Assembly: GCA_038501625.1 (NCBI GenBank)
Contig: JAZAYU010000013.1
Location: 558,001 to 622,000, forward strand
From: Corbicula japonica
Taxonomy: Eukaryota > Mollusca > Bivalvia > Venerida > Cyrenidae
DNA: 64,000 nt
Direction of reading: 5' to 3'
Part shown: in pieces, positions 37,228-49,439 of the stretch
How the letters are laid out: the number at the start of each line of letters is the position of its first letter
Position numbering within the stretch: the stretch's first letter is position 1
Notes under the pieces: model-generated
Databases searched by the model: none
What the model saw: only the letters and a program-made list of their open reading frames with translations
What the model was told of the DNA's origin: nothing
Position numbers and translations under genes: made by a program

Positions 37228-38520
37228 TAGGGATGGCAATGAGTAGTAAAACTGGTACTCGAGTACTCGGATAATCTTCCGATCGAGTACTCGAGAACTC
37301 GAGAACTTGAAAGATTATAATTGGTATTGGAAGATATCAAATGCATGTTGAGTTTCTGGTGTTTCAGGTGTGCCAGCTGATCTGGATCTACACTGGTGGC
37401 ACACATGTTAAAATGCATATAAATGGAGTAGTGTTAATATTTTTGGTATGGATGGCAACGAGTACTCAGATAATCTTCCGAATGAGTACTCGAGTACTCG
37501 AAAGATTATAATCGGTATTGGAAGATATCAAATGCATGTTGAGTTTCTGGTAACGTTCTTTCATCTTGAAGTTACTCTGTATATATTTACAACATACCCC
37601 ATTTATGTAAAAATTAAATGAAAAAGAAAATTAAGTTTATTTTCTGTGTTTTTATTGTTATTATTATTTTGAAAGAAATCAATAAAAGCGTCAAAGTTAC
37701 TGCCGTGTTGATTAGAAGAATTTTACAGATATAAGGTGGATAGAATAATATCATGCCATGAAATAATCAAATCAATAAATCGACTTAAAAATCATAACTG
37801 AATCCCAATCATCTTTTCTTGGATTTCGTCTGTCTGCTTTTCGGGGTTGTCTTAGAAAGATTCATATTTCAACCTCACACGGTAGTTCCCGCATTGTTGG
37901 CTTATTCTGAATTACATATGAAATATTTAACTTTCTTTCCGTCTGCAGCCCCGTTTGAAGTAACTCCACGCAAACATATTGTTAATGTAACGGGGTGTTT
38001 AAGTTCGATGTTAAGTCAACAAGTATCTTAGAAATGTGATACTTAACATCACTTTATTTCATTAATATTCATATATCGATTCACGTCTTTCACCAATCAA
38101 AAGCCAAGGTGATATTTTATTAAGAACACTTTAACCAATTAAATATTATAATGGAAGGTCCTGATGTTCAAATGGTCATGCTGGAAGCGTCAAACAAAAG
38201 ATCTGTGCTATTAAAACATTGCTAATTGACATAAGTGTCAAGTGCAAATTGGGATCCTAATTTGACATTTTGATATTTCACAACAATTTCAAAGTGTTTA
38301 TTGTGTCACCTGTGGTGACAAAATGTGTCGCTAATTTCAACCTATCAGCACTTTTCCAATTCTTTAACATCTAATATCAAACGAATCTTGAACAAAAATG
38401 AATTTCATTTTTATCTGAAAATCTATTTTTTTATCCGAGTACTCGAGTAGTAGATTTAGTACTCGATACTCGGACGATCGATCGAGTACTCGGTTACTCG
38501 ATTACTCGTTGCCATCTCTA
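37228..38520. mobile_element. Second hAT element, 8-bp target duplication, 5' end duplicated
   Basis: Ends TAGGGATGGCAA / TTGCCATCTCTA, flanked by ATTTTTGG at 37220-37227 and 38521-38528. Terminal regions are full of GAGTACTCGA-type palindromes. About 219 bp at the left junction (flank plus element end) is repeated, so a second left end with the same flank starts at 37447. Contains a transposase relic. Confidence 0.85.
37819..38031 (+). pseudogene. Relic of the hAT transposase C-terminal dimerisation region
   Basis: The frame contains YSELHMKYLTFFPSAAPFE, then RKHIVNVTGCLSSML. This resembles the hAT C-terminal signature (A-KYL--PATS-PSERVFS-AG-IV---R--L), with the part around ERVFSTAG disrupted, probably by small deletions, and a stop soon after. 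The upstream transposase domains are missing. The call is from pattern memory, without a search. Confidence 0.5.
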
Positions 38521-40510
38521 ATTTTTGGGGTTAATTTCTTAACTTTACAGTCTAATTATCCAAATGTGCATATGTTGTTATTATGTTTGTAGGCCATGTC
38601 TTGTTAAAAATCAGTTCAGTTCTATTCACTATCGTAAATGCATTTCCTGTGATGAATGTGCATATCTTAATAAGTTATGCATGACGTCAACTGACCAAGT
38701 ACAAAACAACTGCAAGGGAACCATCCGTTTGTACTTAGTTTTTCTACTTTGATGCAATTTTATACTAACAAGCAAGAATATAATATATCTGGTGGTGGAA
38801 ATGAACTCCCTGTAAAAAGAAAGAATTTGTACAGAAAAACAGTTTGCTATTTTTCAATTTCATGTTGTTTTTTTTTGTTTGTTTGTTTCTTCCATTTGGC
38901 AGATTTTAAGCCTCAGTGCAGTTATCCCACAGCTTGATTGTGAACATATTTGATGCTCCGCATGAAACTAAAATAGATCAGAACACTGACAGCTGTCATA
39001 AATTTAACAAGAACTGTCACCGTAAGTGACGAATGCTCCCAAGTGTGATTATAAGGTCAACCGGAAAGGGGAGAAACAAGCAATGGAATGTGCCAAACAA
39101 ACGTAGCATATCCATATAACAGGAAAGCTACAACCCAGACATGACCATAACTACATCAACTTATGTTGTGTATTCAGACTGTTATTTTTCCGGCACGTAG
39201 GAAATTTCTGTCGCTGTTCTACAACCATTGTGATATTCTTACACCATTCATAAATTCCATTACTGTTGTTAAAACTACATTTGTATTATTATATAAACCA
39301 TGTTTTTGACTGAAATTTTGTGGTTTAGTGTATTTAAATTTGTTTTTAGCCAGACAGGTATAATAATAAAGAAACATAATGACAGTAATATGCAGTCTGT
39401 AGATTTGTATCATTTCTTGTTGCGTATGTAAACCACATCTGACATACGTAATACAATATATCTGTCTCTCCCAGCAGACTCGTCAGCAAGTTGACAAAAC
39501 GCTTCCCAACAGAGCAATCTTCTTCCTAAGCTTCTCATATTGCAACAAATGTATTCTGACAAGTCCTGATTATTCTAGAAATTCTCTCATCTGCCTAGAA
39601 ACAAAAGCCTTGCTAAATGCATGTAATCGCCAATGGAAATTTATTCCAAACCCTTCCATCAGGATTATTTACTCTGCGAATTTTAATCTTGTTGGTTTTG
39701 TCTTCTATGGGAGCTAGGTGGTTATCTAATACATAATAAAAGCATTTAGAGGACCAATCAATTGGAACAGTCCATGAATATTAACGGAGCAAAAACAAAC
39801 AGTGTACAGCAGGCTTTCAAAATTACCAGTAGTGTCTTGGGAATATTGATTTGGATCGAAAGAATATGGAAAACAGAAATTACCATTGTCTGCACACAAC
39901 CAAAATCTACATAACTAATCATAATGTTTTATCACTAATATAATTAAGAAGTAAACTTAAGTTAAATATTTCCTTTTACACGGACTGCGAAACAATTTCT
40001 TTCAACTTCATTTATCACTTTTGGTAGGCTGCTTCCTTGGTTAACCAATACTTGAACCTGCTTGTCAATTCAAGGATTTGAAAAAAGAAGCTAAATGGAA
40101 ATTGCAAAGTCTCAAAGTGATTTAAATTGTCTGCCACCTACAACATTATGGAGTAAAATCTAGCTTACAAGATGAAAATATTGCACCCAACGCTATTGAA
40201 GGAACTGCACAAATGTCATGTTTTTTTCTAGTCTTTGCTTTCAGGAAAATAATTACTGCATGTACACAGCTGTCTGTTCAGATTTCACTGGATTTAAAAA
40301 TATTGTTTCTTGAAATGAAAAGAAGTCTTATATAATTTCATTGATTTTCTTGAGCTTTCTAGACTTAAATTGTTGAAATTTATTTAAGTGAGTCTATTGT
40401 GAAAGATACTGCTGGAACAAAAAGGTCATGGCCAAACTATTACCAGCAATTACTTAATTAAATATCAATTAATAGTTCCAGCACACACAAGCCCAGTTGT
40501 TGAAGTTATA

Positions 40511-41109
40511 CTGTAGAACTGGATTTATTCGCGCTGGTTTTATTTTCGCTAATATTCGCGAATCGCTTGCCTCGTGAATTCATAAATTTCGCGAATATAA
40601 CATGAGTTTTGATATATCCGATAATAATTATCCAGAAAAAGGCTACTTAAAACAGAACTGTTAATCACTTCAAACGCCACATATAATTCCTTTTGGGCCA
40701 CCTTTCATTTATTTGATTTAATTATTTAAATAAATTTGGAAAATAATATAAATGATTATCTCCTTAAACTATGTTAACTTTTGAGTAAATTATTCTGATA
40801 CAGGAAACAATATAGCTATTGTCAGCGCCGTTTGTTATATTTCACACCTAAACAAAAGGCTGCTTGCCTAACAATATTATGTTTATTGATAGTAAATTGC
40901 TTTATATCTCAGTTAGGACAATGGTACATGTAATTCTCTGTACCGTTTGCATGTGTTTAACGATAAAATCGTGATCATGGTTATAAATTATACTTTTATA
41001 TTTTTGGTTTCAAGTCTTCACGAATTTATGAATATGCGAATAAAGAAAATTGCTGATTTTTGACGGAAATCGTGAAATTTTGACCTTATGAAATTAATGC
41101 GTTTTACAG
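40511..41109. mobile_element. TA-flanked mariner/pogo-like non-autonomous element (CTGTARAAC ends)
   Basis: Ends CTGTAGAAC and GTTTTACAG are inverted, with TA at 40509-40510 and 41110-41111. Subterminal ATTCGCGAA-type motifs recur near both ends. 599 bp, no coding. Confidence 0.6.
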
Positions 41110-41445
41110 TACACACAAGCACACTGGTGCAAATGTATAACGTCAATCACAAGCAATGTGCGTGTCGTAACTTTTTTGTACCATGTATATGGCAATATTC
41201 ATATACAGCATGTGGTATAAGTGAATAGCATTTCTATTTCTCTTCACAATGGTTGTAGCACAGTTAAACTAGCTCTGCTAATTGTAATTCCCAGTATGAG
41301 AGTTATTTTATAATGAAAATGAAGAAAACTACCTCAATAGCACAAGTACTGTCTATGGATTGAGATGAATTAAGTTTTTTAATCAATATAAGAATTCCAG
41401 GGCAATAGAGTCACATGTACTTGAGTGATTGGAAACACTTCATAA

Positions 41446-41882
41446 ACCCTTTACCCTCCATATTTATGGGTTATACTAATGTGAGAAAAATGTAGATCCA
41501 GATCAGCTGGTACATCCTTCCCATCTGAACTGGATCTGCCCTATTAGCTTCTGAGAATTAAACAAATGAATCTAAAGCAAACAGTGTAGATCCAGATCAA
41601 ATGACACAGATGTGCAGTCTAGTCAAGATCTACATTGTTTGCTTTTATATTTATTAGGTTTTTCAAGATAAGAACAGCACAGATGGCGTGGATGTGGCCC
41701 TACACTGTTCAGATAAGAACAGCACAGATGGCGTGGATGTGGCCCTACACTGTTCAGATAAGAACAGCACAGATGGCGTGGATGTGGCCCTACACTGTTC
41801 AGATAAGAACAGCACAGATGGCGTGGATGTGGCCCTACACTGTTCAGCCATGTGATAAAAGATGTATTCATGGAGTAAATGG
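41446..41882. repeat. FB1, expanded by an internal tandem repeat
   Basis: 437 bp. Left flank mutated to ATAA, right TTAA shared with the neighbouring copy. The 45-bp x4 array accounts for most of the extra length. Confidence 0.75.
41668..41847. repeat. 45-bp tandem repeat x4 inside an FB1 element
   Basis: Four essentially identical copies of AGATAAGAACAGCACAGATG plus GCGTGGATGTGGCCCTACACTGTTC. The unit is a rearranged piece of the FB1 interior. Confidence 0.9.
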
Positions 41883-41886
41883 TTAA

Positions 41887-42117
41887 CCCTTTCCTGTATA
41901 GATACACCTTTATTGCGTGGGCGAACAGTTTAGATCCAGATCAGCTGGCACATGGGGTCATCTGTCAATTACGAAAACTGTTCGCTTTTTATTCATTATG
42001 TTATTTCTGACCAAAATGCGACCAGTGCAGATCCTGATCAGACGGCATGGATGTGCTGGCTGATCTGGATCTACACTGGTCGCACATGCTTAAAATGCGT
42101 ATATATGGAGGAAAGGG
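41887..42117. repeat. FB1, near full length
   Basis: 231 bp. Its left TTAA (41883-41886) is also the right TTAA of the FB1 copy at 41446-41882. One arm carries a disrupted CATCCGTGCC segment. Confidence 0.8.
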
Positions 42118-42533
42118 TTAAATGTGATATATTTTTCAAAATACTGGTGAAAGTAGCCAAAAAGCAAATCAGTTTGAATAGCCAGTAAGTTACTGACGCA
42201 GCTGTTTTTGTTAGCATTTTGAATTTAACAGTGAAAATACAAAATAACTATTTATGAAATAACACCACAAGCTGCAACAGAAATCTGGGGACATAAAGGG
42301 TTTACAATACAACATTTATTTCACCTTGGGTTTATGTTTCCGTTTCTTGAATGTCAGCATGGAACAGAAATACAAATTGAATAGTGTGTAATTATTTATT
42401 ATATTATTTATGAGGGTGCATCTAATAAAATGTGACAATTTTTTTTTTCAATTTCCAAAATTAATAGATATCATCTTCTGATCATGAGAAATCTCAATGA
42501 AAAGATGGATGTTGGTCCAGATCTCTAAATGTA

Positions 42534-42728
42534 CCGTCATTGTTTGAATATAAGCTGCACACATGTATAAATCGCACTGCCCCCCCCCCCCCCCCCCAAA
42601 CCTGATGGAACAGATAAAAATGGCTTAACGAAGTGTATAAGCAGCCTAATTTTTGTATTAGCTGCACCCCAACTTTTTACTGCCAAATTCTGGGAAAAAA
42701 GTGTGGCTTATATTCAAACAATGAAAGT
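42534..42728. mobile_element. 195-bp TA-flanked MITE with an internal C run
   Basis: Near-perfect inverted ends sharing TCATTGTTTGAATATAAGC, TA on both sides (42532-42533, 42729-42730). The interior has a homopolymer of about 18 C, prone to slippage and sequencing error. The ends resemble the larger element at 57366-58570 in their ATAAGC/ATAGCG-rich inner part. Confidence 0.7.
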
Positions 42729-42814
42729 ATTTTGCATTATTGAAATAAAAGAGAAATAAAAGAGACAAATTTGTTGGTGCATAATGATATTCCTCTTTAC
42801 CATAATAGTCTTAG

Positions 42815-42958
42815 TCCCAAGGTTATAAAACTGAGAATAGACACCAGTCTCAAATATCAAGCATTTGATTGGTTGAAATGGCGACTGGTTGCCTTTTCAG
42901 CCAATCAGATGCTTGAGATATGAGACTGGTTTCCAATCTCAGTTAAAAAATCTTCAGT
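42815..42958. repeat. FB2 hairpin
   Basis: Complete, with a few more substitutions (GATTGGTTGAAAT). Confidence 0.8.
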
Positions 42959-43144
42959 CTTAGTTAGTTCATTCTCAAAATGGCATTGACAGTTACCAGA
43001 CCTTCAATAATTGAGTGGGTTAAGGCAGAAATCCAAGAATTTAAATGAACCTCGATGACATTTTATAAGTGTTTTATTAAATTTACTTGACAAGTATCTG
43101 ACCTTCAACAATTGATAAAGGTTAATGAATAAATCATCAGTGAA

Positions 43145-43870
43145 AATTTATCTAGAAAATATTTTTACTAGAATTTAGTGTTCTACTGAACACATGTGGA
43201 ACATGTGTCACCTACTTCAAAGAAGTTGAAATGTGGGCCTATGTTATACCATATATGATAAAAAGATGTAATTCGAGTTTCATTGCAATACTTCAAAAAT
43301 TACTGATGGTATTATAATTAAACAGGTATTATCCTGATTTTATAATCCATCTATAAGCAAAGGAGCATTTCTCAAAACAGATATAACTTCATTAAAACAG
43401 ATGGCATTCTGATGATATATTACAATTATTAGGTTAATAGGACAAGTACTTCTGAAGTTATACTATTATAGGCAACATAAAGTTTCATATTAAAGTCATC
43501 TGAAAGGGGCATAACTCAAAAAATTGTCAAACAGGAGTTATCATTTTTGTTGTCAGAGATGGATTTGTACATGCAGATGATATATTTCAATTTTATTGTT
43601 GATAGAAGTACTTTTAATGTTATAGGCAATATTAGGTTTCATATTAGTCATTTGAAAGGGGAATAACTGAAAAAATAGCGAAAAAGGAGGTATAATTCTT
43701 GTTGTCAAAGATGGCTTTTTTTCATGTAGATGATATATTTCAAGTATTAAGTTAATAGGACAAGTACTTTCGAAGTTATAGGCAACATTTAAGTTTCATA
43801 TTAAAGTTTGGGGACTACCTGATGATCACTCACTATGTGTCTACCTGCTACTGCAGGCTACACAAAAAGC
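43145..43870. repeat. Tandem-core-like repeat, about three units
   Basis: Three diverged ~150-230-bp units, each with GGGGCATAACTCAAAAA-like, TTGTTGTCARAGATGG, GATGATATATTTCAA and AGTTATAGGCAACAT. It looks like another family of the same general design; ends not defined. Confidence 0.45.
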
Positions 43871-45150
43871 ATTTAAACCTACATCTGGGTCCAAAGTATC
43901 TGAATCTGTAGAATCAGTGGATCAAATCAGCATTTCCAGCAAATTATATTAACAAAATAAAAGAACATGCAAAGCCATTCTCTTTAATTTCATTTAAACT
44001 TTATAGAGAAATGTTGATTCAACAAAATAATTTCCTGTTTGTCCTAACTACTGCACATCTACTGTTAGTGTCTCCTTGTGTCCTCATGAACTCATCAGCC
44101 TTCAACAGTACACACTCCCAGACCAATCTAACTTCTTTCAAAACTTTAATTCTGTAGATTTTGTGGAAAACCTTGGTAAATAACCTAAATAACCACTAAT
44201 TTCCAGAGGAATTATTGAAAAAATATGGTCGATTTAGTTTCCTCAATGACATTCAAGGGCAAAAGAAAAACATTCCTAAAAGGGCAATGTCTGTGATCAT
44301 AAACACTATTTGGTACCACCTGCCTCCCACAGTTCTTATCATATCTATGAAGCAAAAATAATCAAACACTATTTTTAGAGAGATGCTTCTTAAGGTACAG
44401 ACACTTCAGGAGATGGATTAATTATATTGCAAAGAGTGTGCAATCTCAAAACATGGTGTCCTTTATAAATGTTTGCAACTGGAAAAAATGCATTTTTTCT
44501 AAAAATCAATCAAAAATTTCACAGCAGTACTGAGAATTTTGATAATTAAGGTACAGGCTGTTGGCTGTATAGCGCATAGAAAGATTACTGTTGTTTTTGG
44601 ATACCTTGACCTTTGACCTCATGATCTAGAAATCTTGACCTTTGGTCTAAAAATCAACAAGCTCTATGCTGCAGTATTCAAAAAATCCAATGATTGTAGA
44701 ACTGTGGAAAGCAAGGAAAGTTATATTTAGTCACATATTAGTGACCTTGACCTTTGACCTGGTTACCTTGAGATCAAGTGGCTTCATCTTCATGGGTCAC
44801 AATGATAAAGTGGTAAATGAATGTAGATCGAAAGGCAATGATTGCAAACAGCACACAAGCCACAAATAACAACAACTTGATCAAGCATAGATTACTCACT
44901 TTTCAGAGCTTGGAAATGCTTTCACTTCCACTGTATCATCAGAATCATGGTCATGACTAAATGACATATCTTCAGAGTTCATTGCTAAATTTTCAATGTT
45001 AACTACTACCAGCATATAGATAAACATCAAAAGCAGATCTCAAAAAGCTAACATTGTTTTAGATTTTTCATGAGCACAGAATCAGAAAAAATTTGCCAGT
45101 TTTCCCAGTTCAATCATAGCCCAGTTTAATGCGTTTAATGACACACTTAC

Positions 45151-45258
45151 CGGTCCTGGTTTCGCGATGGCAAGTTGACGTTCCATCTGAAGACGCTCCT
45201 TGGCGGCATGCTTGATGATGGAAACCAGCTCTTCCTTCTCTCCGTACATCTCCGAGTT
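45151..45258 (-). CDS. RIMBP coiled-coil exon (36 codons)
   Basis: Acceptor TTGCTTGTTACAG|AAC; donor CCG|GTAAGTGTG; phase 0/0; 108 bp. The peptide runs NSEMYGEKEELVSIIKH, then KERLQMERQLAIAKPGP. It corresponds in order to the LLRESQREVLRLQRQIAL region of TSPOAP1 (moderate similarity from memory). The helix breaks at the terminal KPGP, so this looks like the end of one coiled-coil block. The intron that follows is the longest in the window (20.5 kb). Confidence 0.88.
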
Positions 45259-46176
45259 CTGTAACAAGCAATATAAACACATTTTACAGCAACAGCTATT
45301 TAAGATATTTCAACTTTTATCATATATGGATTCTGTTGTTCATATACCACATATGCCCTATAACTGGCATAAAAAAAAACATGAATCTTGCACTTCTATG
45401 AAAAGAAAATGAATTTTAGGTGTATTTTGTTATCATGTACAAATAATTAGTTAAAATTATTTTCAAATGTTCAAACGACTTGTGAACATTATTCCCACAG
45501 ACAGATCACCCACTTAAAAATTACAGGGAAGCAACTCCAAGAATGGAAACAGTGTAGACAACCAAGAATTACCCAGATACTTACTTTTGTATAGTTAAGA
45601 ACTCCATTTATTAGTTCCATTTTCACTCATTGAATATTTTCATAAATTACATTAAGTTAAATGTACTTAAACATAATAAGAAGACATTAACACACATTTA
45701 TCTGGTGTGATGACATTTTTCTCCAAGATAATGAGATTGATTAACGAGAAAATTTACGTCTTTATCATTAAGCTTATCAGCTGATCGAAATATTTGTAAT
45801 CCTCACATGCCCAGAGCACAAAAAACACACACACACTCGAATACAACCTTAATTTTTGGACTTATCTTAAATATACACTTTCCCATTTAGGAATACATGG
45901 AAACATGCATCAGTTTTACGTTTTTTAAGGATTTATAATCCATGACAAAAACAATAACAAACTTTAATCTAGTATGAAAAGCATTTAAATGAAGGAAAAT
46001 TTATTCAAGGTATTTGCTTATGGCTAACTAATATATTTATTTCATATTTGTTGGTGATATCTCTATTTGAATTGTGTCTTTTGATAAAATGCCCTAATGG
46101 TAAGTAATAATATTTACATTGTCAAAGCTAAATCAACATGAGAACTTTCAAGGTTTTGTTAATGGGTTATGTTTAA

Positions 46177-46375
46177 CCCTTTCCTCCATATATACGCATT
46201 TTTACGCATGTGCGACCAGTGATCAGGATCTGCACTGGTCACATTTTGGTCAAAAATAACCTAATGAATCAAAAAGCTAACAGTTTAGATCCTGATCAGA
46301 GGGCATGGATGTGCTGGCTGATCTGGATCTAAACTGTTCGCCCACGCAATAAAGGTTTGTCTATGGAGGAAAGGG
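46177..46375. repeat. FB1, one arm shortened
   Basis: 199 bp with TTAA both sides. About 35 bp missing from the left arm (GCGACCAGTGATCAGGATC junction). Confidence 0.8.
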
Positions 46376-46384
46376 TTAACAAAT

Positions 46385-46606
46385 TACCCCATGGGATATG
46401 GCCAACAGTGTAGATCTATATAAGCTGGCACATTTGTGCTTTCTAATCAGGATCAGCACTGTTTGCTATTTTATTCATTAGGTTATTTCTGACCAAGAAG
46501 GAAACAGTGTAGATCCTGATCAGATGGCACAGACGTGCCTGTTTATCAGTATCTACACTGTTCCCACATGTGATAAAACCTGTACACATGTATATGGAGT
46601 AAAGCG
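46385..46606. repeat. FB1, diverged, next to another copy
   Basis: Begins just after the previous copy; left end decayed (ATTACCCCATGGG), right end AAAGCGTTAA. Confidence 0.6.
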
Positions 46607-47109
46607 TTAAATCACTAAGTCTTGTATTTTTATAAATGACTCTCCTCTACTTCACAATTTGAAAGATGGGTCACTTGATCACTGCATCCTGTATGTAATT
46701 TTTTGCATTGTATTTTATTTTACTGTTTTATGATCAAACTTTGTAGATGATTTTGATGACTTTGAATACATGAGCTAATTCTTGACCCCGCAGATATGAC
46801 ATATATCCCATGTGCAGTCAGTAAAGATCTATATCTGCTTGCTCATCCATGCATCATAATCAGAATCTAAACTGTTTGCTTCTTGGTCAAAAATTATATA
46901 ATGAACTAAAAGGAACTAGTTTAGATCGTGGTCACACTGTATGGGTGTGCATGCTGAATATCAACTACCCTGGTTGCACATGTGATATAACCAGTATCCA
47001 TAAAGGTTAAAATGTTGTATATGGATGGACCAGCTTAGTGGACATTTTAGCTGAAGTATGATCAAAATTTATTTGCAGTTTGAAATGATAAAAAAACCAA
47101 CTTAATTAA

Positions 47110-47322
47110 CCCTTTCTTCCATATACACATCTTTATGGACTGGGCGATCAGTGTAGATCCAGATCAGCTGGCACATCAGTGCCATCTGATCAGGATCTGC
47201 AACGTTCCCTATTTGATTTATTAGGTTATTTCTGACCAAAAAGCAACCAGTGCAGATCCTGATCAGACGGCACGGTCGCACAAGCGTAAAAATGTGTATA
47301 ATTATAATTATGGAGGAAAGGG
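47110..47322. repeat. FB1, 213 bp, right arm shortened
   Basis: TTAA at 47106-47109 and 47323-47326. It ends about 150 bp from the exon at 47471-47680. Confidence 0.8.
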
Positions 47323-47470
47323 TTAAGCAAATGGACTTAAAAAACTTGACCACATCAGGGCACAGAGTTCTAGAGAACATCAGTATTGAAAACATGATGC
47401 ATTCCACTTTCTGCTGTCTAGAACAACAGCTAAAGAACATGTGTAAGAAAGGCTGAGAAAGTAACGTTAC

Positions 47471-47680
47471 CTCAGGGCCAAGAAAGTCGGAATTGCTGAG
47501 TTGATCTGCAAGCTCCTGGCATTTCTTCCTTAGATCCTCAATCTCGCGGTCCTTGGCCAGCATCTGTTTAGCATGCTCTGCAAGGTCCTTGGCTCGCTGG
47601 CGAGCAAACATTTTCTTCATGTTATCGGTTCCCTGTACTCCAGCATTCAGCTGGCTCCCAGCAGCCATCTCTTTGGCTTT
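47471..47680 (-). CDS. RIMBP coiled-coil exon with the ARQRAKDLAE block (70 codons)
   Basis: Longest exon seen (210 bp), phase 0/0. Acceptor CTTCATTGCAG|AAA; donor GAG|GTAACG. It opens KAKEMAAGSQLNAG, continues MKKMFARQRAKDLAEHAK and DREIEDLRKKCQELADQL, and closes SDFLGPE. Human TSPOAP1 has ARQRARDLSETASALLAKD, then a CRELQARL-like segment, at the matching place. G+C is clearly above the surrounding intron. The first third is Gly/Ala/Asn-rich and probably a linker; the rest is predicted helix. Confidence 0.93.
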
Positions 47681-48704
47681 CTGCAATGAAGATAAAATAA
47701 ATTAGGGGAGGTAACCATTATTCATAACCAGAATAATTGCAACAGTATTGCATGATATACAGATTACTCTCCCTTGCAAGGCAATATCTGATATGCTTCC
47801 CATTTCCTAAGAAGGACAATAGATGACAGTATAATAATGGGAACATAAAATTGTTTCATGTGGAATAAGACTCATTCTACTATGTTAACAAACATATGCC
47901 ACCTTTTTGAAACAGCAGTACAATCGGCAGAATTAAATGAGACATCCAAAGGAAATGGGATATGCTTATTGATCTAAGTAACACATTTGTAGATAAAAAC
48001 CTAAAGAGTTCAATATAAAAAAATCTTTAGTGAGATATGTTTCTAGTCATAAATCAATGACTGCACAAGAACTGTCACCAAAAATCAGAGTTTAATAGAA
48101 ATATAACTTCCAACTGATTATTGCATCTGCCCACCCCCAGGCTTAGTGACCAATTCTTATAGGTGACCATAAAATGTGAACGTGAACTTGCAGGTCATGC
48201 TGTGGACATGGATTTTATGTGTGAAATTTTATCCTGCTGCAGGGAACAGCATTTTACACCTCGCATAGACTTGTGAGGCAGGGTCGGGGAAAAGGGGGCT
48301 TGATGTTGAATGAAAACTTCACTTCTGGCAGGTCAGTGTGTGCTAATGTACTTACATGACAATTTCATGATAAATAAACCTACTTGGCAAAAAAAGTGTC
48401 AGAGAATCATTCCCTCTTTACCTCATGGATTCAGATTATATCCATACAGATTATATCCTATGCATTACATTGCTAAATTAGTTTTATTTGCATCTACACA
48501 GTTCACCTAGATTCATAAGGTTTTTATTTTCAGCCAAGCAAAAACAGTGTATATCCAGATCAAACTAGCCAACACTGTAGGTCCAGATTAGACAGACTTG
48601 CAAGATGATCTGAATCTACACTGGTTACACTTAGGATTTAAGACATACTCATGGAGTAACAAGTTAATGACAACATGTTTTGAAGTCAGTGACCCCTGGA
48701 TTAA

Positions 48705-48938
48705 CCCTTTACTCCATATATAAGGCTTTAATTGCATGGGTGAACACTTTAGATCAAGATCAGTTGGCACATCTATGCTGCCAGATCAGGATCTAATCTG
48801 TTCACTTTTAAATTCATTAGCTTATTATTGACCATGAGGGGAACATTGTAGATTCAGATCTGATGGCACAGATGTTCTGGCTGATCTGGATCCAAACTGG
48901 TCCCCATGTGGTGAAAGGCACATATATGGAGTATAGGG
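48705..48938. repeat. FB1, full length, 52 bp from an exon donor
   Basis: 234 bp, TTAA both sides; arms diverged but complete. Confidence 0.8.
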
Positions 48939-48993
48939 TTAAAAAATGTTTCTTTGCACTTATTTTGTCTCAATGATCTCATATCCAAACTAC

Positions 48994-49125
48994 CTTCATA
49001 TTTTCTTGCTGAAGATGCTTTGCCTTTTCTTCCAGGCGTCTTGCAATGGCTGCCAATTCTGCATTTCTTTTCTTCAAAGTTTTAATCTTTTCTTCCAATG
49101 GCTTTTTATCGTCTTGTTTACGTTT
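48994..49125 (-). CDS. RIMBP coiled-coil exon with the conserved KRNAELA block (44 codons)
   Basis: Acceptor TTGAATTTTCAG|AAA; donor AAG|GTAGTT; phase 0/0; 132 bp. This exon gives the family call. It contains LEEKIKTLKKRNAELAAIAR followed by RLEEKAKHLQ and ends QENMK, matching TSPOAP1 EEKVRRLKRKNAELAVIAK plus RLEERARKLQ at nearly every position. This is the most conserved segment of the RIMBP N-terminal coiled coil. No frameshift or stop. A full-length FB1 element (48705-48938) begins 52 bp past the donor. Confidence 0.93.
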
Positions 49126-49439
49126 CTGAAAATTCAAAAGAAATATTGCCTAAAGCACCATGTTTGTAAATGTCTTTTTAAAAATTTTGTTGACAGCTGT
49201 TACTATGGAGTTCACTTTCTTCCAAATGGGTTTTATTTTCTTGTACAATGCATGAAGTAAAACTTCAGTGAGCTTTATTTGGTTGTAAATGTACCTTATG
49301 TTGTTTTTTCACAAATGTTAATCATATAGACAATACTACCGTGTTTGAAAGTCCTAAACCAGGAGCTGCATTTTCTCTGCAACTCCTACCTACCAGACTT
49401 CAGAAACCATGTGACATGTCTTGAGAAAACACTGTGATA

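Larger units (their letters stand above)
24596..45150 (-). other. RIMBP intron, 20.5 kb, transposon-rich
   Basis: Holds two hAT elements, a large tandem-core element (27713-28808), the 40-bp array, two mariner-like elements, and many FB1 and FB2 copies. Unassigned stretches such as 24.7-25.3, 28.8-30.4, 38.9-40.5 and 43.9-44.9 kb are AT-rich, with scattered repeat fragments (for example GACCTTTGACC runs at 44610-44765) and no exon I could support. Confidence 0.7.

Noticed and set aside
41623..41907. Repeated peptide frames on both strands over the 45-bp units
   Set aside because: 45 is a multiple of 3, so all frames stay open when one unit is open; explained by the repeat alone.
44899..44991. 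Possible minus-strand exon with an acidic peptide (NSEDMSFSHDHDSDD) before GTGAGT
   Set aside because: Not in phase with the 45151 exon (a phase-0 join gives an immediate stop); no family match; length is within chance expectation.
47250..47456. Plus-strand frame next to the 47.5-kb exon
   Set aside because: Starts inside an FB1 element and continues into intron; no independent support.
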